Positions 52,200-63,868 of a stretch of 64,000 nt of DNA are shown here, in pieces (position 1 is the first letter of the stretch; every line of letters begins with the position of its first letter). Source of the DNA: Kofleriaceae bacterium. GTDB taxonomy: Bacteria; Myxococcota_A; Polyangia; Haliangiales; Haliangiaceae. Location: contig JACKDR010000004.1 in the NCBI GenBank assembly GCA_020633495.1, positions 248,001 to 312,000 on the forward strand, written 5' to 3'. The notes under the pieces are model-generated. The model did not search any database. It was not told where the DNA came from and worked only from the letters and a program-made list of their open reading frames with translations. A program made the translations under genes and the position numbers.

Positions 52200-53270
52200 A
52201 TGAGCTGGGCGGAGCTCGAGGAGGCGGTCTTCGAGGAGGCCGCCGAGGTCCTCGCGACCCGGGGCACGCTGAACCTGGCCGGGTTCGGCGACCTGACCGC
52301 GCGCAGCGCCGTCAACTACCTCGGCCACGCCGCGCCGCCCGACGCCGGCACCGAGCGCCTGCTGTTCTTCCGGCCGTCGTCGGCGCTGATCGCGCAGGTC
52401 ACCGGCCGGCGCCGCCACCCGACCCGGATCACCTGCGGCGAGCTGGTCGAGCGGGTCGCGGCGCGCACCGGCGCGGCCGTGCGCGACGTCGAGGACGCGC
52501 TCCAGGACACCTACGGCGCCACCGCCGCCCGGCTGACCGAGCGCCGCTCGGCCGCGCCGATGCCCGGGCTCGGCCTGCTGTCGCTGCGGGTCCGCCCCGA
52601 CGACGTCCAGCGCGCGACCGCCGAGACCCTCGAGAGCTGGCGCCACGGCGACGACGTGACGTTCCAGTTCCGCGCCGCGGCCCGGCTGCGCGAGCGGCTC
52701 AACGGCCGGCCGCCGCCGGCGCTCGCCGATCGCGAGTGGATCGCCGACGTCGTGCGCGGCCACCCCCAGGGCCCGGTGACCTCGCCCGACGACCTGTTCG
52801 ACCGCGCCGCGCGCCTGCCCGAGCCGCAGCAGGTCGCCGACCGCGGCGCCGACGCGATCCTCGGCGAGGCCGGGTTCCTGCCGCCGCTGGTGTCGACGCT
52901 GCTGTCGCTGCGCAGCGCCGGCCGCCCGGTCCTCGACGCGCTCGTCGATCAGGCGCCCCTGTACGGCGCGCTCGACGGCTGCGCCCGCGCCGGCGCGGTG
53001 CCGTTCGCGCGCGACGCCGACGGCTGGTGGGCGTACTGCGCGTGCGCGCCCGAGCGCGACGACCCGTGGGTGTTCGTGCCGCACGCGTCGCGCCACCCGG
53101 GTCATCGCCACCGGGTCCGGCTCGGCCAGTGGCTCGCGGTCCGGCTGCTGCTCGCCGAGCTCGCGACGGTGCCGGGCGCGCTGCCCGACGACGCGCTGTC
53201 GGGCGTGCTGGCCTGGGTCGACGAGGTCGCGCCGTGCTGCCCCGACCTGCTCGACGGCCTCGCGGTGTAG
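52200..53270 (+). CDS. HU/IHF-like tandem domain protein with SUKH-like C-terminus
   Basis: Residues 20-68 of this 356-residue protein resemble the C-terminal half of HU (TLNLAGFGDLTARSAV... LLFFRPSSALIAQVTG). Residues 77-169 look like a whole HU/IHF fold: RITCGELVERVAARTG, APMPGLGLLSLRVRP, then VTFQFRAAARLRERLNG. The last 150 residues (FLPPLVSTLLSLRSAGRPVL; GAVPFARDADGWWAYCACAP; DDPWVFVPHASRHPG) resemble a SMI1/KNR4 (SUKH) domain. Bending or binding of DNA is inferred only from the HU pattern. The ATG follows a -10 box by 6 nt. It precedes the two kinase-ATPase genes. Confidence 0.65.
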   Translation: MSWAELEEAVFEEAAEVLATRGTLNLAGFGDLTARSAVNYLGHAAPPDAGTERLLFFRPSSALIAQVTGRRRHPTRITCGELVERVAARTGAAVRDVEDALQDTYGATAARLTERRSAAPMPGLGLLSLRVRPDDVQRATAETLESWRHGDDVTFQFRAAARLRERLNGRPPPALADREWIADVVRGHPQGPVTSPDDLFDRAARLPEPQQVADRGADAILGEAGFLPPLVSTLLSLRSAGRPVLDALVDQAPLYGALDGCARAGAVPFARDADGWWAYCACAPERDDPWVFVPHASRHPGHRHRVRLGQWLAVRLLLAELATVPGALPDDALSGVLAWVDEVAPCCPDLLDGLAV

Positions 53271-53313
53271 CGAGCGCGGTCGGCTGACCCCGCCGGGGTG
53301 ACCGCGCGGCGCG

Positions 53314-53342
53314 TGGACGCCCGGCGATCGCGGCGCTAGCAT
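53314..53342 (+). promoter_or_regulatory. Promoter of first kinase-ATPase gene
   Basis: TGGACG (53314-53319) and TAGCAT (53337-53342) are 17 nt apart. The -10 box ends 6 nt before the GTG at 53349. Confidence 0.5.
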
Positions 53343-53348
53343 CCGTCC

Positions 53349-54860
53349 GTGGCGGCGGACGACGCGGCGATCGACCCCGACCGGTTCGAGCTGATCGATC
53401 ACCTCGGCGAGGGCCACCACGGCGTCGTCCATCGCGTCCGCGATCACGCGCGCGGCGAGGTGGTCGCGCTCAAGACCCTGACCCTGCGCGGCGCCCGCGA
53501 CGTCTACCGGTTCAAGCGCGAGTTCCGCAGCCTGGCCGCGCTGGTCCATCCCAACCTGGTCCGGCTGTACGAGCTGTTCAGCGTCGGCGAGGAGTGGATG
53601 TTCACGATGGAGCTGATCGACGGCGTGCCGCTGACCGCCTGGGTCCGCCCGGGCGGCCGCGACGGCGCGGTCGACGTCGACCGCCTGCGCGACGCCCTGC
53701 GCCAGCTCGTCGACGGCCTCGCCGCGCTCCACGCCGCCGGCAAGCTGCACCGCGATCTCAAGCCCACCAACGTCCTCGTCGAGCCCAGCGGCCGCGTCGT
53801 CATCCTCGACTTCGGGCTGGTCGCCGACGTCGCCACCGTCGATCGCACCCACGAGCGCATGGCGGTCGGCACGCCGGCGTACATGTCGCCGGAGCAGGCC
53901 GCCGATCGGCCGCTGACCGCCGCCGCCGATCGCTACGCGGTCGGCGCGATGCTCTACGAGGCGCTGACCGGCCGCCGGCCGTTCGAGGGCAGCGCCGCCG
54001 AGCTGCTGATCGCCAAGCAGGTCGAGGAGCCGGTGCCGCCGCGCCAGCGGTGCCCGGACGTGCCCGCCGATCTCGACGCGCTGTGCGTCGCGCTGCTGGC
54101 GCGCGACCCGGCGGCGCGCCCCGACGACGACGCCACGCTGGCGGCGCTGGGGACCCGGGCGTCGCCGTGGACCCGGCGCGTCGCCGACGCCGTCACGCCC
54201 GAGCTGACCGGCCTGGCGCCGACCCTGGCCGCGCTCGAGGCCGCGCTCGACGACAGCCGCGATCACACGGTCACGGTCGTGGTCGCGGGCCCGCTCGGCG
54301 CCGGCAAGACCACGGTGGTCCAGGAGTTCCTGGCCCACGCCCGCGGTCGCGGCGCGGTCGTGCTGGAGTCGCGCGCCGACCCGCGCGAGCAGGTGCCGTT
54401 CCGCGCCGCCGACCAGCTCGCCGACGACCTCTCGATCTACCTGGTCGGCCTGCCCGAGGCCGAGCGGGCCCCGCTGATCCCGCCGGACGCCGCGGTCGCG
54501 GCCCGCCTGTTCGCGGCGCTGCGCCGGGTCCCCGGCTTCGACGCCCCGCTCTTGCCCGGCATGGCGAGCGGCGACGCCGCGACCCTGGCGGTCCGCGCCT
54601 TCGGCGTCGTCCGCGTCGTGCTCGAGCGCATCGCCGCGCGCCGCCCGCTGGTGATCGCCTTCGACGACGCCCACTGGGCGACCCCGGACGGGCCGCGCAT
54701 GATGACCCGCTACTTCGTCGGCCCCGGCGCGCCCCGGATGCTGACCGTGGTCACCGTCGACAGCGCCGCGCTGCCCGGGACCTCGCTCGGACACGAGCTG
54801 CCGAGCTGGACCGGCGACGTCCGCCGGCTCGACCTGCCGGCCCGACGGGCCCGGCGCTGA
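53349..54860 (+). CDS. Serine/threonine kinase fused to AAA-type ATPase fragment (copy 1)
   Basis: The kinase domain of this 503-residue protein (about 12-265) keeps GEGHHGVV, the Lys in VALKTL, HRDLKPTN (about 133), LDFGLVAD and YMSPEQAA. A short linker leads to a STAND/AAA_16-like ATPase: Walker A GPLGAGKTT (about 314) and Walker B VIAFDDAHW. Typical relatives go on for several hundred residues of TPRs. This one stops about 60 residues after Walker B, just after VVTVDS. Those relatives are signalling proteins controlling development. The next gene is a close paralogue with the same end point. Confidence 0.87.
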   Translation: MAADDAAIDPDRFELIDHLGEGHHGVVHRVRDHARGEVVALKTLTLRGARDVYRFKREFRSLAALVHPNLVRLYELFSVGEEWMFTMELIDGVPLTAWVRPGGRDGAVDVDRLRDALRQLVDGLAALHAAGKLHRDLKPTNVLVEPSGRVVILDFGLVADVATVDRTHERMAVGTPAYMSPEQAADRPLTAAADRYAVGAMLYEALTGRRPFEGSAAELLIAKQVEEPVPPRQRCPDVPADLDALCVALLARDPAARPDDDATLAALGTRASPWTRRVADAVTPELTGLAPTLAALEAALDDSRDHTVTVVVAGPLGAGKTTVVQEFLAHARGRGAVVLESRADPREQVPFRAADQLADDLSIYLVGLPEAERAPLIPPDAAVAARLFAALRRVPGFDAPLLPGMASGDAATLAVRAFGVVRVVLERIAARRPLVIAFDDAHWATPDGPRMMTRYFVGPGAPRMLTVVTVDSAALPGTSLGHELPSWTGDVRRLDLPARRARR

Positions 54861-54900
54861 CGTGCGGCCCGGCGCCACGGCGACGGCCGGTTCGGAGCGC

Positions 54901-54929
54901 TTGGAGCGGTCGCGGCGACGCAGTAGGAT
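54901..54929 (+). promoter_or_regulatory. Promoter of second kinase-ATPase gene
   Basis: TTGGAG (54901-54906), a 17-nt spacer and TAGGAT (54924-54929) are seen, 6 nt before the GTG at 54936. It is one of the clearest promoters in the window and predicts a leaderless mRNA. Confidence 0.6.
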
Positions 54930-54935
54930 CGCGGC

Positions 54936-56465
54936 GTGTCCGAGGGCGATCAGGCGTCGGAGGCCGATCGGTTCGAGCTGGTGGGGCGGCTCGGCTCCGG
55001 CGGCAACGGCGTCGTCCACCGCGTCCTCGATCACGTGCGCGGCGAGGAGGTCGCGCTCAAGACGCTGTCGCTGCGCGGCGCCCGCGAGATCTACCGCTTC
55101 AAGCGCGAGTTCCGGTCGCTGGGTCAGCTCGTCCATCCCAACCTGGTCCAGCTGCACGAGCTGTTCTGCGTCGGCGACGAGTGGATGTTCACGATGGAGC
55201 TGGTCGACGGCGTGCCGTTCACCCACTGGGTGCGACCGGGCGGCCCGACCGGGCCGCTCGATCTCACGCGCCTGCGCGACGCCCTGGTCCAGCTGGTCGA
55301 CGGCCTCGCCGCGCTCCACGCCGCCGGCAAGCTGCACCGCGATCTCAAGCCCACCAACGTCCTGGTCGAGCCCAGCGGCCGCGTCGTCATCCTCGACTTC
55401 GGGCTGATCGCCGACGTCCACCGCGTCGACCGCACCCACGAGATGATGGCGGTGGGCACGCCGTCGTACATGTCGCCGGAGCAGGCCGCCGACCGCCCGC
55501 TCACCGCGGCCAGCGACGCCTACGCGGTGGGCGCGATGCTGTACCAGGCGCTGACCGGCCGCCGCCCGTTCGAGGGCGACGCCACCGAGGTGCTGCGGGC
55601 CAAGCAGCTGCGACCGCCGCTGCCGCCGGGCTCGCTGCAGCCGGGGCTGCCGGTCGATCTCGAGACCCTGTGCCTGGCGCTGCTCGAGCGCGACCCCGCG
55701 GCCCGGCCCAGCGACGACGCGATCCTGGCCGCGCTGGGCACGACCCGGTCGCCCTGGACCCGCCGGATCGCCGAGCACGTCGCCGCCGACGACGACGGCG
55801 ACGACCTGGACGCCCACCTCGAGGCCCTGCACGACGCGCTCGCCGACAGCCGCCACGGCGCGATCACGGTCGCGATCGTGGGCCCGGCCCGGTCCGGCAA
55901 GTCGACGCTGCTGCGGCGGTTCGTCGACGAGGTCCGCGCCGAGCAGGACGACACCGTGATCTTCACCAGCCGCGCCGACCTCCGCGAGCGGCTGCCGCTG
56001 CGGGTCACCGATCAGATCGTCGACGCGGTGTGCACCTACCTGCTCGGGCTGACCGGCCCGGAGCGCGCCGCGGTGCTGCCGCCGGGGGCGTCCAGCCTCG
56101 CCCACCTGTTCCCGACCGCCCGCCGGGTGCCGGGCCTCGACGAGCCCATGGTGCCCGGCCAGGACCCGTCGACGGAGGCGATGATCGCCCGCGCCCTCGA
56201 GGCCCTGCGCGGCATCCTGCAGCGCATCGCCGAGCGCCACCCGGTGGTCGTCACGATCGACGACGCCCAGTGGGTCAGCGACGGCGGCCGCCGCATCACC
56301 GGCCACTTCACCGGCGCCGACGCCCCCCGGCTCCTGCTGGTCATCACGCACCCGACCGAGATCGCTACGGAAAGCGGCGTGCTCTCCGAGGCGACCCAGT
56401 GGAACGAGCTGCGATGGCTGCGCCTGGCCGCGCCGCGCGCCAGACGCCCGTCCCAGGAATCGTAA
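54936..56465 (+). CDS. Serine/threonine kinase fused to AAA-type ATPase fragment (copy 2)
   Basis: The 509-residue protein is collinear with copy 1. Its kinase has GSGGNGVV, VALKTL, HRDLKPTN, LDFGLIAD and YMSPEQAA; the ATPase has Walker A GPARSGKST (about 315) and Walker B VVTIDDAQW. Long stretches around the HRD and DFG motifs are identical to copy 1 (AALHAAGKLHRDLKPTNVLV), which indicates a tandem duplication. The end, again about 60 residues past Walker B, lacks the TPR part usual in this class. It lies directly upstream of the rpsB operon but probably has no link to it. Confidence 0.87.
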   Translation: MSEGDQASEADRFELVGRLGSGGNGVVHRVLDHVRGEEVALKTLSLRGAREIYRFKREFRSLGQLVHPNLVQLHELFCVGDEWMFTMELVDGVPFTHWVRPGGPTGPLDLTRLRDALVQLVDGLAALHAAGKLHRDLKPTNVLVEPSGRVVILDFGLIADVHRVDRTHEMMAVGTPSYMSPEQAADRPLTAASDAYAVGAMLYQALTGRRPFEGDATEVLRAKQLRPPLPPGSLQPGLPVDLETLCLALLERDPAARPSDDAILAALGTTRSPWTRRIAEHVAADDDGDDLDAHLEALHDALADSRHGAITVAIVGPARSGKSTLLRRFVDEVRAEQDDTVIFTSRADLRERLPLRVTDQIVDAVCTYLLGLTGPERAAVLPPGASSLAHLFPTARRVPGLDEPMVPGQDPSTEAMIARALEALRGILQRIAERHPVVVTIDDAQWVSDGGRRITGHFTGADAPRLLLVITHPTEIATESGVLSEATQWNELRWLRLAAPRARRPSQES

Positions 56466-56503
56466 CCACCTGCAATCACGTGGTTCCCGGCCGACGTCGA
56501 GGC

Positions 56504-56533
56504 TTGCCTCGCGAGCCGTGGGCGTGCTAGATC
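56504..56533 (+). promoter_or_regulatory. rpsB operon promoter and leader
   Basis: TTGCCT (56504-56509), an 18-nt spacer and TAGATC (56528-56533) are seen. The leader to the rpsB ATG is about 100 nt, long enough for S2-type autoregulation, and ends with GGAGG. Confidence 0.45.
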
Positions 56534-56637
56534 GCCGGTTCCCAAATCACCCACGGCGTTCGAGGTCGTCGACCGTGGCCCGCCCAGCGGGTTCTCGCCG
56601 ACCGATGACAGCGCCGGAGGCACCAACGGAGGACAAC

Positions 56638-57495
56638 ATGGATACGATGGAACAGGCGTCGGGTCAGAACCCGATCACGATGCGTCAGCTGCTCGAGGCT
56701 GGCGTCCACTTCGGCCACAACACCGGCCGGTGGAACCCGAAGATGAAGCAGTTCATCTTCGGCGCCCGCAACGGCATCCACATCATCGACCTGCAGCACA
56801 CGGTCAAGCTGTTCCGGCAGGCCTTCCAGGCGGTGATCGACTGCACCGCCCGCGGCGAGCTGGTGCTGTTCGTCGGCACCAAGAAGCAGGCCCAGGACGT
56901 CATCGCCGAGGAGGCGACCCGGTCCGGCCAGATGTACGTCACCCAGCGCTGGCTGGGCGGCACGCTGACCAACTTCAAGACCGTCAAGGGCTCGCTCGAT
57001 CGCCTCAAGGGCCTCGAGAAGATGGAGGAGGACGGCACGCTGTTCGCCCTCACCAAGCGCGAGCAGATCGAGATCCGCCGTCAGCGCGAGAAGCTGATGA
57101 AGTCGCTCGGCGGCATCAAGGCGATGAGCAAGCTCCCGGGCATGGTCTTCGTGATCGACCCGCACAAGGAGCACATCGCGGTCGACGAGGCCCGCAAGCT
57201 GGAGCTGCCGGTGGTCGCGATCACCGACACCAACTGCAACCCGGACCTGATCGACTACGTCATCCCGGGCAACGACGACGCGATCCGCGCGATCAAGCTG
57301 TTCGCGGCGCGCATCGCCGACGCCGCGCTGATCGGCACCAAGATCCACAAGGAGCGCGCCCACACCCGCGGTCCCAAGGAAGAGGACGAGCGCGTCATCC
57401 ACGTGTCGTCGGGCGGCGACGGGCCGCGCGTCGAGATCGCCACCGGCGGCAGCCACTTCGATCCCGAGGCCTCGGCGTCGCCGACCCAGGAGTGA
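56638..57495 (+). CDS. rpsB: 30S ribosomal protein S2
   Basis: The 285-residue protein has the S2 hallmarks: MRQLLEAGVHFGHNTGRWNP, KQFIFGARNGIHIIDLQHTV, FVGTKKQAQDVIAEEATRSG and YVTQRWLGGTLTNFKTV, then FVIDPHKEHIAVDEARKL and ITDTNCNPDLIDYVIPGND. The tail from about 240 is charged and longer than in E. coli. S2 joins the 30S subunit late. It opens the rpsB-tsf-pyrH-frr operon and is followed by a hairpin with a T-rich tail, which may lower expression of the downstream genes. Confidence 0.97.
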   Translation: MDTMEQASGQNPITMRQLLEAGVHFGHNTGRWNPKMKQFIFGARNGIHIIDLQHTVKLFRQAFQAVIDCTARGELVLFVGTKKQAQDVIAEEATRSGQMYVTQRWLGGTLTNFKTVKGSLDRLKGLEKMEEDGTLFALTKREQIEIRRQREKLMKSLGGIKAMSKLPGMVFVIDPHKEHIAVDEARKLELPVVAITDTNCNPDLIDYVIPGNDDAIRAIKLFAARIADAALIGTKIHKERAHTRGPKEEDERVIHVSSGGDGPRVEIATGGSHFDPEASASPTQE

Positions 57496-57530
57496 GCCGC
57501 GCGGCTCGCGCCACCTCCCCATTGACCCGA

Positions 57531-57556
57531 GGGGGAGCCAGCGTGCTCCCCCTTTC
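57531..57556 (+). terminator. Hairpin with T-rich tail between rpsB and tsf
   Basis: GGGGGAGC/GCTCCCCC form an 8-bp stem with a 6-nt loop, followed by TTTCTTTC. It may act as a partial terminator that adjusts rpsB against tsf expression. Confidence 0.7.
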
Positions 57557-57591
57557 TTTCATGACTCGCTAGAGCGACTGGAGTTTCGACC

Positions 57592-58250
<659 letters not shown>

Positions 58251-58251
<1 letters not shown>

Positions 58252-59066
58252 TGTCGCCAGCCGCAATGCCGGCTGAACCTTCTGCGACGACTTCTCCTGG
58301 CGGCGGCGGTGGCGACGGCGGACCCGCCTACCGGCGGGTCCTGCTCAAGCTCAGCGGTGAGGCCCTGATGGGCCAGCAGCGCTACGGCATCGACCTCGAC
58401 GTGCTCGGCATCATCGCCGAGCAGGTCGCGGAGACCGCCCGCCTCGGCGTCGAGCTCGCCGTCGTCGTCGGCGGCGGCAACATCTTCCGCGGCGTCTCCG
58501 AGTCCGCCAAGGGCATGGACCGGGCCTCGGCCGACTACGTCGGCATGCTGGCCACGATCATGAACTCGGTGTCGCTGCAGGACGCGATCGAGAAGCGCGG
58601 GGTCGTCACCCGCGTGCTGTCGGCGATCGAGATCTCGCAGCTCGCCGAGCCGTACATCCGGCGCCGCGCGATCCGCCACCTCGAGAAGGGCCGCGTCGTC
58701 ATCTTCGCGGCCGGCACCGGCAACCCGTTCTTCACGACCGACACCGCCGCGGCGCTGCGCGCGATGGAGATCGGCGCCGAGGTCCTGCTCAAGGCGACCC
58801 GCGTCGACGGCGTCTACGACAAGGACCCGCACAAGCACGCCGACGCCCGGCGCTACCAGCAGGTGCGCTTCACCGACGCGCTCCAGCAGGATCTGAAGGT
58901 CATGGACGCCACCGCGTTCGCGCTGTGCCGCGACAACGAGCTGCCGATCGTGGTCTTCGACATGACCCACGGTGGCAACATCCGACGGGTCGTCTGCGGC
59001 GAGCCGGTCGGGACCCGCATCGTCAAGGACAACCAGGCAACGACCTTCGCGGAGGGAGCAGCATGA
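58251..59066 (+). CDS. pyrH: Uridylate (UMP) kinase
   Basis: The 271-residue protein has the PyrH/amino-acid-kinase fold: RRVLLKLSGEALMGQQ, VVVGGGNIFRGVS, DYVGMLATIMNSVSLQDAIE, FAAGTGNPFFTTDTAAALRA, and KATRVDGVYDKDP. It converts UMP to UDP with ATP. The first about 25 residues (Pro/Ser/Gly-rich) form an extension; the family core starts at PAYRRVLLKLS. The TAATG overlap with tsf and ATGA overlap with frr show tight operon coupling. Confidence 0.97.
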
Positions 59067-59620
59067 TCGACGAAATCACCAGCGACGCCGAGGAAGGCAT
59101 GAGCAAGGCCATCGAGGCCTTCAAGCGTGACCTGACCAAGATCCGCACCGGCCGCGCCAGCACCTCGCTGCTCGACGGCATCAAGGTCGAGTACTACGGC
59201 ACGCCGACGCCGCTCAACCAGGTCGCGACGCTGCAGGTGGTGGACGCCCGGCTGATCACGGTCAAGCCGTGGGAGAAGAACCTGATCCCGGCGATCGAGA
59301 AGGCGATCCGCGCCGGCGACCTCGGGCTCAACCCGGTGAGCGACTCGGAGCTGGTCCGCCTGCCGATCCCGGCGCTGACCGCCGAGCGCCGCAAGGAGCT
59401 GGTCAAGGTCGTCAAGAAGATGACCGAGGAGGCGCGGGTCGCGGTCCGCGCCGCCCGGCGCGACGCCAACGACATGATCAAGGACGCCGAGAAGGACAAG
59501 GCGATCACCGAGGACGAGAAGAAGCTCGGTGAGAAGAAGATCCAGGACCTCACCGACAAGTACGTCGGCGTGGTCGACGACGTCGCGGCGGCCAAGGAGA
59601 AGGAGATCGTCGAGCTCTAG
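59063..59620 (+). CDS. frr: Ribosome recycling factor
   Basis: The 185-residue protein has the RRF pattern: MSKAIEAFKRDLTKIRTGRA, LLDGIKVEYYGTPTPLNQVA, KPWEKNLIPAIEKAIRAGDL and LNPVSDSELVRLPIPALTAE, then a long C-terminal helix with VRAARRDANDMIKDAEKDK. With EF-G it splits post-termination ribosomes. It has GGAGGGAG 6 nt before the ATG and overlaps the pyrH stop. It is the last gene of the operon. Confidence 0.97.
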   Translation: MIDEITSDAEEGMSKAIEAFKRDLTKIRTGRASTSLLDGIKVEYYGTPTPLNQVATLQVVDARLITVKPWEKNLIPAIEKAIRAGDLGLNPVSDSELVRLPIPALTAERRKELVKVVKKMTEEARVAVRAARRDANDMIKDAEKDKAITEDEKKLGEKKIQDLTDKYVGVVDDVAAAKEKEIVEL

Positions 59621-59704
59621 GGGCGGCGCTCGACGCGGGGGGCCGGGGCGCGTCAAAGGTACGACATGCCCCGACCGGTGGGCCGAATCCGGCCGGGGCG
59701 GGAG

Positions 59705-59734
59705 TTGGGCGAACCTTGGCTCTCGACGTATGAT
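59705..59734 (+). promoter_or_regulatory. Promoter of the repeat-bearing kinase gene
   Basis: TTGGGC (59705-59710) and TATGAT (59729-59734) are 18 nt apart. The -10 box ends 7 nt before the ATG at 59742; the earlier ATG at 59730 lies inside it. Confidence 0.5.
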
Positions 59735-59741
59735 CGCGAGG

Positions 59742-62218
59742 ATGGGAGGCCCTCCCAGCGGCGCAGGAGCGCTGGTCGGCCAGCGCCTGGGCAAGTACGA
59801 CCTCCTCGCCCTCCTGGCGCTCGGCGGAACCGCCGAGATCTATCTTGCGCGCATCGACGGTCACGCCGGCTTCGAGAAGTACGTGGTGGTCAAGTGCCTC
59901 CACGATCACCTCGCCGACGACAAGGACTTCGTCTCGATGTTCCTGGACGAGGCCCGGCTCGGCGCCCAGCTCGACCACGGCAACATCGTCCAGACCCTCG
60001 GCCTCGGCCAGCAGGACGATCGCTACTACCTGGTGATGGAGTTCATCGTCGGGCTGTCGCTGGCGCTGGTCGGCCGGCGCGCCCACGAGCGGGTGCGCGG
60101 CGGCAAGATCCCGGTGCCGATCATCCTCAACGCCGCGGCGCAGGCGTGCGCCGGGCTGCACTACGCGCACGAGCGCACCGACGGCGGGCGGCCGCTCAAC
60201 CTGGTCCACCGCGACGTCTCGCCCCAGAACCTGGTCATCACGTTCGAGGGCATGGTCAAGGTCGTCGACTTCGGCATCGCCAAGGCCGAGTACCGCGAGA
60301 CCAAGACCCGCAGCGGCACGGTCAAGGGCAAGTTCGCGTACATGTCGCCGGAGCAGTGCCAGGCCAACGACGTCGACCGGCGCACCGACGTCTTCGCGAT
60401 GGGCGTGATCTGCTGGGAGCTGCTGACCGGGCGGCGCCTGTTCAAGCGCGACTCGACCTACGAGACCTACCAGGCGGTCGTCGAGTGCCGGGTGCCGCCG
60501 CCGTCGTCGGTCAACCACGAGCTCGATCCCGCGCTCGACGCCCTGGTCATGCGCGCGCTGCACAAGGACCGCGAGCAGCGCTACCCGACCGCCGAGGCCT
60601 TCGGCGAGGCGATGATCGGGTACCTGCACCAGCGCGGCAAGGCCGCCGGTCCCGGCGAGATCGCGCGGTTCTTCGAGGAGCACTTCCAGCCCGAGATCGA
60701 CGATCACCTGGCGCGCATGCGCGAGCTGATCGAGGGCCGGCGCGCGTCGGTCGCCGACCAGAAGCAGCTGCAGTGGGACGCCAGCGAGCTCGACGGCTCG
60801 GCGTCGGTGCTCGACAGCGAGCTGCTCGAGGAGATCATCGAGGAGTCGGTGCTGGCGACGGCGCCGGCGCGCGCGGCGTCGACGTCGAGCGAGGCGGCCG
60901 CCGAGGCGGCGCGGCGGGCCGCGACCGCGCCAGAGCGCCCCGCCCGGCCGACCCCGCCGACGCCGACCCCGGCGCGCCCACCGGGCCGCGGCCGGTGCCG
61001 CCGATCCCGTCGCCGCCGCCGGCGCGGGCCGGCACCGGCGACGTCGAGAGCTGGAGCGGATCGATCCACGAGGTCGGGCCGGACACCACCGACGACGAGA
61101 TCCCCGGCGAGGCGACGCGGATCGAGATGAACCCGGCCGGCCTGGTCGCCGATCTCGAGGCCGGCGCGCTGCAGCGCGCGACCACCGAGGACATCGGCCG
61201 GCGTCGCAACGGCGGCGACGGCGGTCGCGACCGTGGCGGCGCCCGCAAGGGCGGCATCGGGGTGCTGACGCCGCCGGGGCTGCGCGCCACCGGCGCGCCG
61301 CTCGATCCGCTGCCGCACGAGCGCGATCCGGCGATGGACATCGCGACCACGCCGCCACCGACCGCGGTGCCGCCGCCGCAGCCGCCGCCGCAGCCGCAGC
61401 CACCGGTGGTCGCGGCGCCACGGCGGCCCAGCTTCGGACCGAGCGCGGCGGCGGTGGTGCCGACGATGCTCGCGCCCGACGTGGCGCCGCGGAAGTTCGC
61501 CAACGTGCCCACCGTGCTCGACGAGCGGGTCGCGGCCGCGACGCGGGCCGCGGGCGCCGCCCTGGCGTCGCGTCGGTTCGCGGCGGCGCCGGCGCAGATC
61601 CCGACGGTGATCGCCGACGACGCCGGCGGCCACGCGGGCGCTGCGGGCCACGCCGCGGGCACCGGCGGGTCGCTGCCGGGCGCGGCGGTCGGGACCCGGC
61701 CGGGGGTGGCGGCGCACGGCGGCGTCGACACCGGCGGCCTGCCGGTGCTGTCGCCCAGCGAGGTCGTCAGCCTGCCGCCGTCCGGCGACTATCCGGCGAG
61801 CCCCGACAGCGCCACGCAGCCGCCCGCCAGCGGGCCCTACGGCCAGGCCCCCGGCAGCGGGCCCTACGGCCAGGCCCCCGGCAGCGGACCCTACGGCCAG
61901 GCCCCCGGCAGCGGGCCCTACGGCCAGGCCCCCGGCAGCGGGCCCTACGGCCAGGCCCCCGGCAGCGGGCCCTACGGCCAGGCCCCGGGCAGCGGGCCCT
62001 ACGGCCAGGCCCCGGGCAGCGGGCCCTACGCGGGCGCGCTGCCGACGCCGGCGCAGCTGATGGCCATGCCGCCGATGGACCAGGTCTACCCGGACGTCAC
62101 GCTGAGCACGCGGTCGCCGATCCGGAAGCTGCCGCCGTGGCTGCTCGGCGTGCTGTTCGTCGTCGTGCTGGCGGCGGCGACCGGCCTCACGGTCGCGATC
62201 GCGCACGCGCTGCGGTAG
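59742..62218 (+). CDS. Serine/threonine protein kinase with repeat linker and C-terminal membrane anchor (frameshifted)
   Basis: The kinase domain spans about residues 18-290. It has a variant glycine loop ALGGTAEIYLAR, the Lys in VVVKCL, catalytic loop HRDVSPQN, DFG in VVDFGIAKA and SPE. A coiled acidic region (IDDHLARMRELIEGRRAS) and a Pro-rich linker follow. At about 60950-61010 the frame changes by one base; the second frame gives IPSPPPARAGTGDVESWSGS and a 7-fold SGPYGQAPG repeat. The protein ends in a transmembrane segment (WLLGVLFVVVLAAATGLTVA). Kinase output is cytosolic with a membrane tail, the usual plan in Myxococcota. It follows the frr operon with its own promoter. Confidence 0.83.
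61829..62017 (+). repeat. 27-bp direct repeat, seven copies, coding SGPYGQAPG
   Basis: Seven head-to-tail units of 27 bp encode the 9-residue repeat in the kinase tail. A partial eighth unit (SGPYAGA) follows. Most copies are identical; the differences are single G/A or C/G changes, such as GGACCC for GGGCCC in copy 3 and CCGGGC for CCCGGC in copies 6 and 7. The array probably varies in copy number. Confidence 0.93.
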
Positions 62219-62234
62219 CCGCGGCGCGCGCCGG

Positions 62235-63780
<1,546 letters not shown>

Positions 63781-63868
63781 GTCGCGGCGGCGGCCTCGCC
63801 CGAGCATGGCACAGTCGTGCGCGGCCGGTCGCACCGGGCGCGCGCCGTGATCGCGCCGGTCCACCGGG

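Noticed and set aside
61829..62017. CRISPR-like repeats
   Set aside because: No spacers; the 27-bp units are in frame and code for a repeat peptide.
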